Source: Mycobacterium lacus
GTDB taxonomy: Bacteria; Actinomycetota; Actinomycetes; Mycobacteriales; Mycobacteriaceae
Direction of reading: 5' to 3'
Length of the DNA stretch: 64,000 nucleotides
NCBI RefSeq assembly: GCF_010731535.1
Contig: NZ_AP022581.1
Coordinates: 1,621,952-1,685,951, forward strand
Positions 7,797 to 19,888 of this stretch are shown piece after piece. The first letter of the stretch is position 1. The number at the start of each line of letters is the position of its first letter. Under the pieces are notes generated by a model. The model made no database searches and was not told where the DNA came from. It worked only from the letters and a program-made list of their open reading frames with translations. Made by a program: the position numbers and the translations under genes.

Positions 7797-10732
7797 TACC
7801 GATCGCCGTGGTCGGCATCGACTGCCGATTCCCGGGAGCTCGCGACAAGGACGCGTTCTGGCGGCTGCTTATGGACGGCGTGGTCACCGACGCGGAAGTG
7901 CCTTCGCAGCGCTGGGACATCGACACCTATTACCATCCCGACGGTGCCGCCGGATCGATGAATACTCGACGCGCCCATTTCATCGACGACGTGGATGCAT
8001 TCGACAACGAGTTTTTCGGCATCGCGCCGGTCGAGGCGGCCGCGCTGGATCCGCAGCAGCGACTGCTCCTGCAGACAGCGTGGCGCGCCCTTGAAGATGC
8101 CGGAATCGATCCCCGCTCGCTGGCCGGCACGCCGACCGGGGTCTTTGTCGGGATGATGTCCAGTGAGTGGGGCTTTCGTCAGATTCTCGACTTCAAGGGG
8201 CTTACCGTGTTTCGAGGCACGGGCAGCGGCTACTTCATGACGGCCAACCGTATTTCGTATCACCTGAACCTCACCGGACCGAGTATGGCGATCGACTCCG
8301 CCTGCTCGTCATCGTTGATGGCGGTGCACCAAGGATGTGTCGCGCTAGGTTCCGGGGAAACCGACACGGTCATCGCCGCCGGTGCGAACCTGCTTCTGAC
8401 ACCTGGGCTTTCGATCTTCTACACGCAGGCCGGACTCTCGGCACCGGATGGCCGCTGCAAACCGTTCGGCAAGTGCGCCGACGGTATCGGCCGCGGTGAG
8501 GGCGTGGCGGCGGTTGTGCTGCGCCGACTGGACGATGCCGTTGCCGACGGCCAGCCGATTTACGCCGTCGTGAAGAGTTCGGTCGCCAACCACGATGGTC
8601 GCAGCAACGGAATCACCGCCCCGAACCGCCGATCTCAAGTGAATCTGATGCGCCGCGCACTCGACCTGGCGGAACTCGAGCCCGCGCAGCTCAACTTCGT
8701 CGAAGCACACGGCACCGGCACGAGCCTCGGCGACATGATTGAGGCCAACGCGCTCGGCGACATTCATAAGACACGCGACAGCGCGCCATGCCTGCTGGGT
8801 TCGGTCAAGGGAAACATCGGCCACACCGAGGGCAGCGCGGGGATCGCGTCGTTCATCAAAGCCTGTCTCGCGCTGCACCATTCCATGCTGCCGCCGACGG
8901 TCTTCGGCGACACCCCCAACCCCAGACTGCGTCTGGACGCGCACGGGCTGCGCCTGGCCGACGGTCCGCAGGCACTGCCGGCCGGCGGCGCGTTGGGCGC
9001 CGTGAGCTCATTCGGACTGGGCGGCAGCAACGCGCACGCGGTGCTGGAGTCGGCGCCGAGCGCAGCGGCGCCCCATCCCGGTGCGACCGGTGTCCTGACC
9101 CTGTCGGCGCCCTCCGAGCAGGCACTGCGACGCAACGCCGCCTCGGTAGCCGCCGTGCTGCAGACCGTCGACCCCCAACGGCTGGCCCCTTGGTGCCGCG
9201 CCACCAACGTCGTTAAGCGGTCGCATCGGTTTCGCCTGGCGCTGGAAGGTAACCACGGCACCCTGGTCGAAGGGCTACGGGAATTTCTCGCCGGCGCGCG
9301 TGCCGACCTGGCGTCGTCCGCCCCGATGCGCCAGGTACCCGCCGCGGTCGGGCTGTTGTGCTCAGGCCAGGGCACCCAATACCCGGGTATGACGCGGCCG
9401 CTCTACGACGCCAATCCCAGATACCGGGAACATCTGGATGCCGTGACGGCCGCCTTCGACCCGCACCTATCGTCGGAGCTTCGCTCGGTGATGTTTGGCG
9501 ACGATCCCGGCCTCGATCACGCCAGCCTCGCGCAGCCGGCGTTGTTTGCGGTCTCCTATGCGCTGGGAAAGACGCTGCTGCAGACCGGGATCCGCCCAGC
9601 CTTCGGCATTGGTCACAGCGTCGGCGAGGTCGCCGCTGCCTGCCTGGCCGGTGTGTTGTCCCTCGAAGATGCGGCCGGGCTGATCGCGATCCGAGGACGC
9701 CTGATCGGCTCCTTACCCGCAGGTGGCGCGATGATCGCGGTCGACCTCGGTGTCGAGCACGCCGTTGCGTTGGTCGCCGGAGAGCCCGACTGCGCGATCG
9801 CGGCCGTTAACGGGCCCCGCTCGTTGGTAATCTCCGGTGCCGCCGACGCGGTGGCACGGGCCTATGCCGCGGTACGCGAGCAGGGTGGAAAAGCGTTATA
9901 CCTCAGTGTTTCTCACGGCTTTCATTCGCCGCTGATGGAGCCCATCGTGGCGGAATTTCGGCGCGAGCTGTCATGGCTCACGCCAGGCCGCGCGCAATTC
10001 CCACTCTTCTCCACCGTCCTTGGCAAACAAGTCGCGGGCCCCGAACTGGACAGCGACTACTGGGCCAACCAGATCTGTTCACCGGTAAGGTTTTTCGACG
10101 CCGTTGTGGCTGCCGGCAGTGCCGCACGTGCCGACTGCGTTGCGGAGGCAGGTCCGCGTCCCACGCTGCTCGCCCTGGCGATGCAGTGCGGACTACCGTC
10201 GCAAACTCGGTCGCTGCCGTTGTGCACTGGACCGAATTCAGACGGAACCGAGCTGCTCGTCGTAGCGGCGTCGATGCTGCGCGACGGGTACTCCCCGGAC
10301 CTCACGCCGTTGTATGGCAGGCCGGCTGGCCGGCTGCCTCGTATTCCGCCCTACGTCTTCAACACCGCCCATCGGTTCTGGTTCGAGGGAGGTGTCGGTG
10401 CGGTGGCCCCGCCAACCCCGTCGGCGACGGTCATACCCGTCGGCGAGCGGGAGCGGCCCGAGCCAGTGCCGCCCAGCCGAGAGAGTGAACTACTGGCAAT
10501 CATCGCCGATGTCGGCGGCTATCCGGTAGCTCGGCTGGGCTGGTCCAGCCGGCTCGCCGAAGACCTGGGTTACGACTCGCTGCTGCAACTTCGACTCATC
10601 GAGAGGTTGCGCGCGGAATATCCCCAACTTGGACACATCGGCGTCCCGGAGGTGCTTTCGAAAATTCGAAGCGTCGGCGATCTGGTCGAGTTCCTGGCGC
10701 GCTGGTTCGATACGGCCGGGGTGGCCGGATGA
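7793..10732 (+). CDS. Single-module type I polyketide synthase, KS-AT-ACP
   Basis: The 979-residue protein starts at GTG 7793, directly before the KS domain (IPIAVVGIDCRFPG), so there is no N-terminal docking helix. The KS (residues ~1-420) has DSACSSS with the active Cys near 170, EAHGTGT near 305 and GNIGHTEGSAGI near 343. The AT (~515-820) has GHSVGE and SHGFHSPLM, closest to the HAFH signature of malonyl-specific ATs. The C-terminal ACP carries LGYDSLLQL with the pantetheine Ser near 928. There are no KR, DH or ER domains, so one round would leave a beta-keto group. That is what a resorcinol-forming ketosynthase needs. Its neighbours are the free ACP and a FAAL; overlaps with both indicate one transcript. 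Confidence 0.9.
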   Translation: MIPIAVVGIDCRFPGARDKDAFWRLLMDGVVTDAEVPSQRWDIDTYYHPDGAAGSMNTRRAHFIDDVDAFDNEFFGIAPVEAAALDPQQRLLLQTAWRALEDAGIDPRSLAGTPTGVFVGMMSSEWGFRQILDFKGLTVFRGTGSGYFMTANRISYHLNLTGPSMAIDSACSSSLMAVHQGCVALGSGETDTVIAAGANLLLTPGLSIFYTQAGLSAPDGRCKPFGKCADGIGRGEGVAAVVLRRLDDAVADGQPIYAVVKSSVANHDGRSNGITAPNRRSQVNLMRRALDLAELEPAQLNFVEAHGTGTSLGDMIEANALGDIHKTRDSAPCLLGSVKGNIGHTEGSAGIASFIKACLALHHSMLPPTVFGDTPNPRLRLDAHGLRLADGPQALPAGGALGAVSSFGLGGSNAHAVLESAPSAAAPHPGATGVLTLSAPSEQALRRNAASVAAVLQTVDPQRLAPWCRATNVVKRSHRFRLALEGNHGTLVEGLREFLAGARADLASSAPMRQVPAAVGLLCSGQGTQYPGMTRPLYDANPRYREHLDAVTAAFDPHLSSELRSVMFGDDPGLDHASLAQPALFAVSYALGKTLLQTGIRPAFGIGHSVGEVAAACLAGVLSLEDAAGLIAIRGRLIGSLPAGGAMIAVDLGVEHAVALVAGEPDCAIAAVNGPRSLVISGAADAVARAYAAVREQGGKALYLSVSHGFHSPLMEPIVAEFRRELSWLTPGRAQFPLFSTVLGKQVAGPELDSDYWANQICSPVRFFDAVVAAGSAARADCVAEAGPRPTLLALAMQCGLPSQTRSLPLCTGPNSDGTELLVVAASMLRDGYSPDLTPLYGRPAGRLPRIPPYVFNTAHRFWFEGGVGAVAPPTPSATVIPVGERERPEPVPPSRESELLAIIADVGGYPVARLGWSSRLAEDLGYDSLLQLRLIERLRAEYPQLGHIGVPEVLSKIRSVGDLVEFLARWFDTAGVAG

Positions 10733-12477
10733 GCATCGTGACCCGCGAAATGCGTTCGGTTGCGGCATCGTCACCCCGCGGGTTAACCGTGGGCAGCCTT
10801 GCGAATTCCCGGCGGCTGAGCTGGAGCGAAGTCCACGATCAGGCGAAGCGGATGGCCGGCAATTTAGCCGTCGGGGGAGTTGGCCGCCATGGGTCGGTCG
10901 CCGTACTGGCCACAGACGCGGCGGATGTGGCATCGCTCGCACAGGCGATCTGGCTGCGCCGCGCCGCGCTGACGATGCTCCAACAACCGACACCACGCAC
11001 CGACCCAGCCGTGTGGCTGGCCGACACCGTGCGCGCGATCCGGATGATCCACGCGGACATGGTCGTGGTCGGGGAGCCCTTTTTGATGGCGATGGGTCCG
11101 CTGTCGGCCCACAACGTGGCCGTCTGCACGGTCGATTCGCTGCGCGCCGGCGAACCGATTGAGCCCGACGACGCGGATGAGGCCGAGGAGGCGGACATCG
11201 CGCTGCGCCAGCTGACGTCGGGATCGACGGGCGCGCCTAAGGCCGTCGAAATCAGTCACGCCAATCTCGCCGCCAACACCGTCGCACTGTGCGATGCGCT
11301 CGACATAGACACCGACCAGGACGTCATGGCCAGCTGGCTGCCGCTCTCGCACGACATGGGCATGATCGCGTTCGTGCAGTTCCCCATGCAGGTGGGTGTG
11401 GAAACCGTCGTGGTCCCGCCCGACCAGTTCTTGCGGCGACCACTTCTATGGGCCGAGTTGATCAGCAAGCACCGAGCGACCATTACTTCCGGCCCAAACT
11501 TCGCGTACTCCGTGTTGGCCCGTGTTCTGCATCGTGCCCACCCCAGCGGGATCGACCTCTCGTCGCTGCGCGTCGCGGTGAACGGGGCCGAACCCATCGA
11601 CCACCGAGATCTGGCGAACTTCGCCACTGCCGGGGCCCGCTTTGGACTGAGGCCGAGCGCAATGACACCCGCGTATGGCCTCGCCGAGGCCACCCTGGTG
11701 GTGTCGATGGCGCAACTTCATGGCGGGGCGACTGTCGACTCGATCTCCGCGCAGGATCTCAAGGAGGCACACCGCGCGCGGCCGGTTCTCGACGACTCGC
11801 AGAACGCGCAGCACGTCGTGTGTCTGGGGTTCCCGGTCACGGGCATGGACGTGCGCGTCACCCGAGACGGAACGGCGCTGGGACCCAGGGAAATCGGCGC
11901 CGTGGAACTTCGCGGTCCTGCGATCGCTGGCAGTTGCCTCACGTCGGACGGGGTGGTTCCGCTCACCGGCGGTGACGGCTGGTTCGACAGCGGCGACCTG
12001 GGCTACCTCGACGACGAGGGGCGGATCTATGTGTGCGGTCGCACCAAGGATGTCATCGTCATGGCCGGGGCGAACCTCTATCCCCACGACATCGAGCGCG
12101 CCGCAGAGACCGTCGACGGTGTGCGCAAGGGCTGCGTGATCGCGGTGCGCATCGACGCCGAGCGGGAGGGCTTCGCAGTGCTCGCCGAGGTTCACACCCC
12201 CGACGACGAGACCGTGCGCCAGCGCATTGGCCGCGACATCATAGCCACCGTGAACCGCCGAGTCGGGCACGCACCGCGCGAGTTGCGGCTGCTGCCCCCC
12301 GGAACCTTGCCGAAGACAGCCTCGGGCAAGCTGCGTCGCAACACCGCTCGAGAACTGTTGCTGCAGCAAACAATCGGCGCAGCGACTACGAGGACACCGG
12401 CCGAGCCCCCAACACAGGCCAGCGCCGGTAAGCCAGGCGGACTCGCGGCATCACCGACGCCCGCCCGATCACGCTAG
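10729..12477 (+). CDS. Fatty acyl-AMP ligase (FAAL, FadD family)
   Basis: This 582-residue adenylate-forming enzyme starts at ATG 10729, overlapping the PKS stop. Motifs seen are LTSGSTGAPKAVEISH (phosphate-binding loop), SWLPLSHDMGM, PAYGLAEATL (the form typical of FAALs), WFDSGDLGYL and GRTKDVIVMAGANLYPHDIE, with PKTASGKLRR near the C-terminus holding the adenylation Lys. Mycobacterial FAALs activate long-chain fatty acids as acyl-AMP and pass them to a PKS carrier rather than to CoA. Its place behind KS-AT-ACP implies it supplies the starter chain for this cluster. A Pro/Ala/Thr-rich tail of ~35 residues follows the ligase fold. It is the last gene of the operon; pheS follows after 234 bases. 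Confidence 0.88.
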   Translation: MSIVTREMRSVAASSPRGLTVGSLANSRRLSWSEVHDQAKRMAGNLAVGGVGRHGSVAVLATDAADVASLAQAIWLRRAALTMLQQPTPRTDPAVWLADTVRAIRMIHADMVVVGEPFLMAMGPLSAHNVAVCTVDSLRAGEPIEPDDADEAEEADIALRQLTSGSTGAPKAVEISHANLAANTVALCDALDIDTDQDVMASWLPLSHDMGMIAFVQFPMQVGVETVVVPPDQFLRRPLLWAELISKHRATITSGPNFAYSVLARVLHRAHPSGIDLSSLRVAVNGAEPIDHRDLANFATAGARFGLRPSAMTPAYGLAEATLVVSMAQLHGGATVDSISAQDLKEAHRARPVLDDSQNAQHVVCLGFPVTGMDVRVTRDGTALGPREIGAVELRGPAIAGSCLTSDGVVPLTGGDGWFDSGDLGYLDDEGRIYVCGRTKDVIVMAGANLYPHDIERAAETVDGVRKGCVIAVRIDAEREGFAVLAEVHTPDDETVRQRIGRDIIATVNRRVGHAPRELRLLPPGTLPKTASGKLRRNTARELLLQQTIGAATTRTPAEPPTQASAGKPGGLAASPTPARSR

Positions 12478-12648
12478 ACACCCACGCCTAGAGCCGGAGG
12501 TCGGTAGGCGCGTCGTTGGTCGGGGATGGGTTCGGTGAGCATGGTGGCCGGGGTTTGGGGTGAGGGTGACGTCGTTGCGGGTCGGTGTGGCAAGGTGGTC
12601 GGGCAGGGCGCGGAAGCTTGCGCAGTGCGATGCCCCACATGGGGGTAG

Positions 12649-13754
<1,106 letters not shown>

Positions 13755-13755
<1 letters not shown>

Positions 13756-16241
13756 TGCGCGTTCCTCATAGCTGGCTGCGTGAAATAGTTGCGGTCGGAG
13801 CGCCCGGATGGGACGTTGCGCCAAGCGATCTCGAGCAGACGCTGGTGCGCATTGGCCACGAAGTCGAGGAGGTGATAACCCTCGGTCCGGTGGAAGGCCC
13901 ATTGACCGTGGGGCGGGTGGCCGACATCGAAGAGCTGACCGACTTCAAAAAGCCGATCCGGGCTTGCGGGGTGGACATCGGTGACGGCAGACATCGTGAA
14001 ATTGTTTGTGGTGCGACTAATTTCGTGGTTGGGGACCTGGTTGTTGTGGCATTGCCCGGCACCACGCTGCCCGGCGGGTTCGCCATCACGGCCCGCAAGA
14101 CCTACGGCCGCAACTCCGACGGGATGATCTGTTCTTCGGCCGAACTCGGTTTGGGGGCAGACCATTCCGGGATCCTGGTGCTACCGCCCGGAACCGCCGA
14201 ACCCGGAGCCGACGGTGGCGAGCTGCTCGGATTGGACGATGTGGTCTACCACTTGGCCATCACGCCCGACCGCGGTTACTGCATGTCAGTGCGCGGCTTG
14301 GCCCGCGAGATCGCATGCGCCTACGACCTCGACTTCGTCGACCCGGCCAGCGTGCCCCCGTTGCCCGTCCGGGGACCGGCATGGCCGTTGACGGTGCAGG
14401 CCGAAACGGGGGTGCGCCGGTTCGCGCTGCGCCCGGTCACGGGGATCGACCCAGCGGCCGTGTCGCCCTGGTGGCTGCAGCGCCGGCTGCTGCTGTGCGG
14501 CATCCGCGCCACCTCCCCGGCGGTGGACGTGACCAACTACGTGATGCTCGAACTGGGCCACCCGATGCATGCGCACGACCGCAACCGGATCACCGGCGGC
14601 TTGGGGGTTCGGTTTGCCCGGCCCGGCGAGACCGTCGTCACCCTCGATGACGTCGAGCGCCGGCTGGACCCAGCCGATGTGCTCATCGTCGACGACGTCG
14701 CGACCGCGGCGATCGGCGGCGTGATGGGGGCCGCAACCACCGAGGTGCGCGCCGATTCCACGGACGTCCTGCTGGAGGCCGCGGTGTGGGACGCGGCGGC
14801 GGTGTCGCGCACCCAGCGGCGGTTGCACCTGCCCAGCGAGGCCGCCCGCCGCTACGAACGCTCGGTGGACCCGGCCATTTCGGTGGCCGCCCTGGACCGC
14901 TGCGCCGCGCTGCTCGCCGAGATCGCCGGGGGAGCGGTTTCGCCCACCCTGACCGACTGGCGGGGCGACCCGCCACGTGATGACTGGTCATTGCCGCCGA
15001 TCCGGATGGCAGTGGACCTGCCGGACCGCATCGCCGGGGCGGCGTATGCGCCGGGAACCACCGCCGGGCGGCTGCGGCAGATCGGCGCTGCGGTGGCCCA
15101 AGAGGGCGACGATCTGATCGTGACCCCGCCCAGTTGGCGACCGGATCTGCTGCAGTCCGCCGATCTTGTCGAGGAGGTGCTGCGGTTGGAGGGACTGGAG
15201 GTCGTTCCCTCGGTGCTGCCGTCGGCGCCCGCGGGCCGCGGGCTCAGCCCCAAACAAAAGCGTCGCCGCGCGATTGGCAAGTCGCTGGCGCAATCCGGCT
15301 ATGTCGAGATCCTCACCACCCCCTTTCTGCCCGCCGGTGTGTTCGACCTGTGGGGGCTGCCCACCGACGATCCTCGACGCAGCACGACGCACGTGCTCAA
15401 CCCGCTGGAGGCCGATCGTCCGCAGCTGGCCACCACGCTGCTGCCGGCTCTGCTGGAAGCGTTGGGGCGCAACGTATCCCGAGGCCTCGTCGACGTGGCG
15501 CTGTTCGCCGTCGCGCAGGTGGTCCAGCCGACCGAGCAGACTCGCGGCGTGGAGCTCATCCCGGTCCACCGGCGGCCCACCGATGAGGAGATCGCCATGC
15601 TGGACAGCTCCCTGCCCCGCCAACCCCAGCACGTCGCCGCGGTGCTCACCGGGCTGCGTGAGCCGCGAGGCCCGTGGGGGCCCGGCCGTCCCGTCGAAGC
15701 CGCGGACGCTTTTGAAGCCGTGCGAATCGTCGCGCGCGCCAGCGGAGTCGACGTGGTTCTGCGGGCGGCGCGGTACCTGCCGTGGCACCCGGGCCGGTGC
15801 GCCGAAGTGCTTGTCGGGGAAACCCCCGTCGGGCACGCGGGGCAGTTGCACCCGGCGGTGATCGAGCGCTCGGGCCTACCGGAGGGCACCTGCGCTATTG
15901 AGCTGAACCTGGACGCGATTCCCATCGTGGAGCTGCTCCCGGCGCCCAGAGTGTCGCCGTTCCCGGCCGTCTTTCAGGACGTCAGCCTGGTGGTGCCCGC
16001 CGACGTGCCCGCGCAGACCGTGGAGGACGCGGTTCGCGAGGGGGCCGGCGAACTGCTCGAAGACATCCGGTTGTTCGACGTGTTCACCGGCCCGCAGATC
16101 GGTGAGGAGCACAAGTCGTTGACGTTCGCGCTGCGGTTCCGGGCCCCGGACCGCACGCTGACCGAAGACGACGCCAGCGCGGCGCGCGATGCCGCGGTGC
16201 AGTGCGCGTCCGAACGTGTCGGCGCCGTGTTGCGCAGCTGA
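13755..16241 (+). CDS. pheT: Phenylalanyl-tRNA synthetase beta subunit
   Basis: The 828-residue beta subunit has the expected order: an N-terminal region with a tRNA-binding OB fold ([20 protein letters not shown], residues ~50-160), the B3/B4 editing region that hydrolyses Tyr-tRNA-Phe, the B5 domain, the catalytic-like core and the C-terminal anticodon-binding FDX-ACB domain ([20 protein letters not shown] to the end). It starts at ATG 13755, sharing one base with the pheS stop, so the two are coupled. Length is normal and no defects were seen. Confidence 0.97.
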
Positions 16242-16466
16242 GTCTTGTCGACGCGCGGGGTCGTTTGCCCCCCAGAATGGATTCATGACGGGTTCGATGT
16301 CGGATCCCGTAGGCGTGGTCGCGAGGTTCTGGCTGATTCCGTAATGAAACCTGGCAATCTGCTGAGACTTGCGCACACGGCATAGCCGGCGGGTTACATG
16401 ACATTAGATTCATGTCTGATTGGGTGACCAGTGGTCACTGCCGTGGTGGGTCGAGAGGGGATTGGT

Positions 16467-17951
16467 ATGTCGTTTGTATTCACGGCGCCGGAGATGGTGA
16501 CAGCAGCGGCCGGGGAGTTGGCGGGTATCCGCTCGGCGCTAGGGGAGGCCACCGCCGCCGCAGCGGGCCCCACAACCGGGGTGCTCGCCGCGGGTGCCGA
16601 CGAAGTGTCGGCGGCGATCTCACAGGTGTTCGGCTCATTCGGCCAGGAATTTCAAGCTCTCAGCGCCCAGGCCGCGGTATTCCACGACGAGTTCGTAAGC
16701 TTGCTGAACTCCGGCGCCGCCGCATATCTGCGCACCGAGGCCGCCAACGCCGCCGCCGGGGCACCCGCGTTGCTCAACGACTTCGGCGCCACCGTCGCCG
16801 GCCGTACCAAACGCTTGTCTCGAATACGGCCACCAACCTGCAAGCCCTCGGCAGCGCCATATCCGCTAACCCGGCGCCTTTCCTGCGCCAGTTCCTCACC
16901 AACGAGGCGACCTACGGCCAGACGATAGCCATGGGATTCGAGGGTGTCGTCCAGAACCTGCCTGCCGAATTGGCCAACCTGCCGGCAGGCGTCGAAGCCG
17001 GCATCCAGGGTCTGTTGGCTGCCAACCCGGCGGCTGTCCTGCAGGGGATCGTCGATAACCAGATCGGCTATGGCCAGCTAATTGCCACATCGTTGCAGAA
17101 CGCCGGCAACGACTTCGTGACGGGATTGAACGCATTGCCGGCGAGCTTCCAAGCCGCGAACCAGGCCTTCATGGCCGGCGACGTCACCGGGCGGGCGGAG
17201 CCTGATCGGCGGGGGCCTCTTGAACCCGTTCTTCTCGGGCTTCGATGTCGTTGTGGGGTCGGATGGCGTCGCCACGATCACGCCGATGGGCGCCTTGGGA
17301 GACCTGCTGCCCATCTCCGCCATCCCCGGGCAGATGGCGCAGAACTTCACCAACCTGTTGCCAGCCGGCTCCGTCCCCGCGCAGGTGTCGCAGAACTTCA
17401 CCAACCTCGTCAACACGGTCACGGACACCAGCGTCACCTCGACGTTCACGTTGATCCCGGACCCGAGCAATCCGGTGCTACCGATTGGGGTAGACATCAA
17501 CACCCGCATGGGCTTACCGGTGGCGTTGGCCATCGATGCGTTAGGCGGGCCGGTCAACGGACTGAGCGCCTTGGGTTCCAGCGCGACTGCGTTTGCCAAC
17601 GCGGCACAAACCGGAGACGTGCTGGGGGCCGCCGCCGCGATCCTCGACGCTCCGGCTGTCTTCGCGGACGGCTTTCTCAACGGTCAGACGACGGTCCCGC
17701 TGACGGTCACGGCATTGGGTCTCCCCACCACCCTCAACCTTCCGCTGTCGGGAATCCTCGTTAGTCCGGCTCCCTACAGCGCGGTGGTCGACGCCAGTGG
17801 GCTTGGGATACCGGGTCTGACATTGGACGGCGTCGTCACGGGCACCCCCCTTGGCGGCATCATTCCGGGGCTGCTGAACTTGCTGCCCGCGGACCTCGCG
17901 GCCGCACTTGGCGCCCCGGCTCCCGTTATCCCGCCTGTCGATTCGCTGTAG
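16467..17951 (+). pseudogene. PE-family protein gene, frameshifted twice
   Basis: The N-terminal ~95 codons encode a typical PE domain (SFVFTAPEMVTAAAGELAGI, ending LLNSGAAAYLRTEAANA). The reading frame then moves: the PE domain is in frame 3, the middle (YQTLVSNTATNLQALGSAIS up to FMAGDVTG) in frame 2 from about 16800, and the C-terminal part (NPFFSGFDVVVGSDGVAT to the stop at 17951) is back in frame 3 from about 17190. Each shift is one base. The joined product would be a ~490-residue PE protein whose C-terminal half closely matches the next gene, so the two are tandem duplicates. PE proteins are exported by ESX systems with PPE or Esp partners. A GTGACC-agt-GGTCAC inverted repeat (16424-16438) lies just upstream. 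The shifts may be true mutations or sequence errors. Confidence 0.78.
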
Positions 17952-19444
17952 TCCTCGAGGCGGGTGCGCCTGCTCATCGATCGATGCCTGATTTCCCGCG
18001 GATGAGGATGGCGTGCTGTTCAATCTGGTTTGGGGTCGACATCCACGGGGTACTCGCGTCGAGCGTCGTGTGTCGATGGCGGGAGACGGGGTATGTCGTT
18101 TGTAATCGCTGAGCCGGAGACGGTGGCGGCTGCCGCTGGGGATTTGGCAGGTATCCGTTCCGCGCTTACCACGGCCGCCGCGGCGGCGGCGACACCTACG
18201 ATCGAGGTGCTGCCGGCGGCCGCCGATGAGGTATCGGCGGCCATCTCACGGCTGTTCGGCACGTAAGGCGAGGAATTCCAAGCCCTCAACACGCAGGCGG
18301 CAGCGTTTCACGCCGAATTCGTGCGCTTGTTGAACGGCGGCGCGGCTGCCTATCTCAGCACTGAAGTTGCGAACGCAGAGCGGAATCTGCTGAACGCGGT
18401 AATTGCCCCTGCGGTTTCGAATGGCGCCGCCGCGGCCGCTGCCGATCCTCTCGGCGGCCCCCTGGGATCCCTCCTCGGCGGCGGCACCGGCGGCATCGGC
18501 GGGATCCTCGGCGGCAGCGGCGGGCTATTGGACCCGATCCTCTTCGGTGGCACCGGCGGACTCCTGGGCCCGCTCATCGGCGGCAACGGCGCCCTAACCT
18601 CGCTCGTCGGCAACGGACCTTTGGGCCCATTCCTCGACAGCGCCGGCCAGCAGGTCGGTGCCGCCGTATCCGCTCTGATCAGCGGCGACGGCGCCGCGTT
18701 CCTGTCCAACCAGATCGGCGCGATCGCCGGTGGCCTCGCAACCCTGCCCGGCCTGCAGGGGCTCGGGACGTTGCTACCGGGGCTATTCCCGCCCACCGGG
18801 GGTGCTCCCACTACCCCCGCGCCCGGCGGTGCATGGCAGCAGCTCTTCGCGCACACCAACGCCAACCTGGCTGCCCTCTACAGCGACTGGGCGGCTGACC
18901 CGTTCCCCTTCCTGCGCCAGGTCATCGCCAACCAGCAGGGCTACGCGTACTTGGTCGGTAGGGACCTCACACTCGCGATCCAGAACCTCCCGACCGAGGT
19001 GGCGCATCTGCCGGAGACCATCGAAACCGGCGTCCAGGGCCTCGTGGCCTTCAACGCGGGCTTCTACGCGCAGCAGTTCGTCAACGGCACGATCAGCGAC
19101 TTCCAGATCATCGGCACATCACTCTCGGAAGCGGGCCGAGACCTCCAGATCGGGCTGGCTGGCCTGCCTGCCGACATGCAGCCGGCCTTCCAGGACATTG
19201 CGGCGGGCAACTACAACCTCGCGGTTAACGACGCGACGAAGGCCTTGCTCAATGTGTTCATCACCGGATTCGACACCAGCAACTTGAACGACATCAGATT
19301 GCTTGGTCCGGTAGCAGACCTGTTCCCGATCCTCGCCATCCCTGGCCGGGAGATTCAGGGCCCTCTCTGGCAGGGTTAGTTGAGACAGCAGGGTTCGAAA
19401 ATATCTGACCAGGTATTGAGGGCAAGTAAGGATTGCAACGAACA

Positions 19445-19888
19445 ATGACGGCGACTTTGGCTGAGGTCCGGAAGGGTAGCGCCGATGATGAAGGCGTGGG
19501 AACCGATTCGGCCCAGGGTCCGCGGGCGGATCGTCCCCGGCGGCGCAACTTCACCCCGGAGTACAAGGCGGCCATTGTGGCCGAGTACGACGCGTTGACC
19601 GAGCCGGGTGCGCGGGGTGCGCTGCTTCGGCGTGAGGGCCTGTACTCATCGCACATCGTGGAGTGGCGCCGAGCGCGCGACGCGGGCGCGTTGGACGGGC
19701 TGGCCCGGTCAGGCGGTCGTGGTAAGGACCGCGACCAGGCCGAGATCGAACGGCTACGGAAGCGGGCCGAACGGGCCGAGGCCGAGCTTGAACGCACGAG
19801 GGCCGCGTTGGATCTGGTGGGAAAAGCACACGCGCTCTTGGAGACGCTCTCCGAGAGCACGGGCACGCGGCCCGGGTCGAAGAAGTGA
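19445..19888 (+). CDS. IS3-family transposase OrfA
   Basis: The 147-residue protein holds a helix-turn-helix domain (FTPEYKAAIVAEYDALTEPG, then LLRREGLYSSHIVEWRRARD) that recognises the terminal repeats. A heptad-rich coiled coil follows (DQAEIERLRKRAERAEAELE) and would mediate oligomerisation and contact with OrfB. Its stop TGA overlaps the GTG of orfB, so OrfB could be made by re-initiation or a fusion by frameshifting at the junction; no obvious A-rich slippery heptamer is seen. Confidence 0.88.
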   Translation: MTATLAEVRKGSADDEGVGTDSAQGPRADRPRRRNFTPEYKAAIVAEYDALTEPGARGALLRREGLYSSHIVEWRRARDAGALDGLARSGGRGKDRDQAEIERLRKRAERAEAELERTRAALDLVGKAHALLETLSESTGTRPGSKK

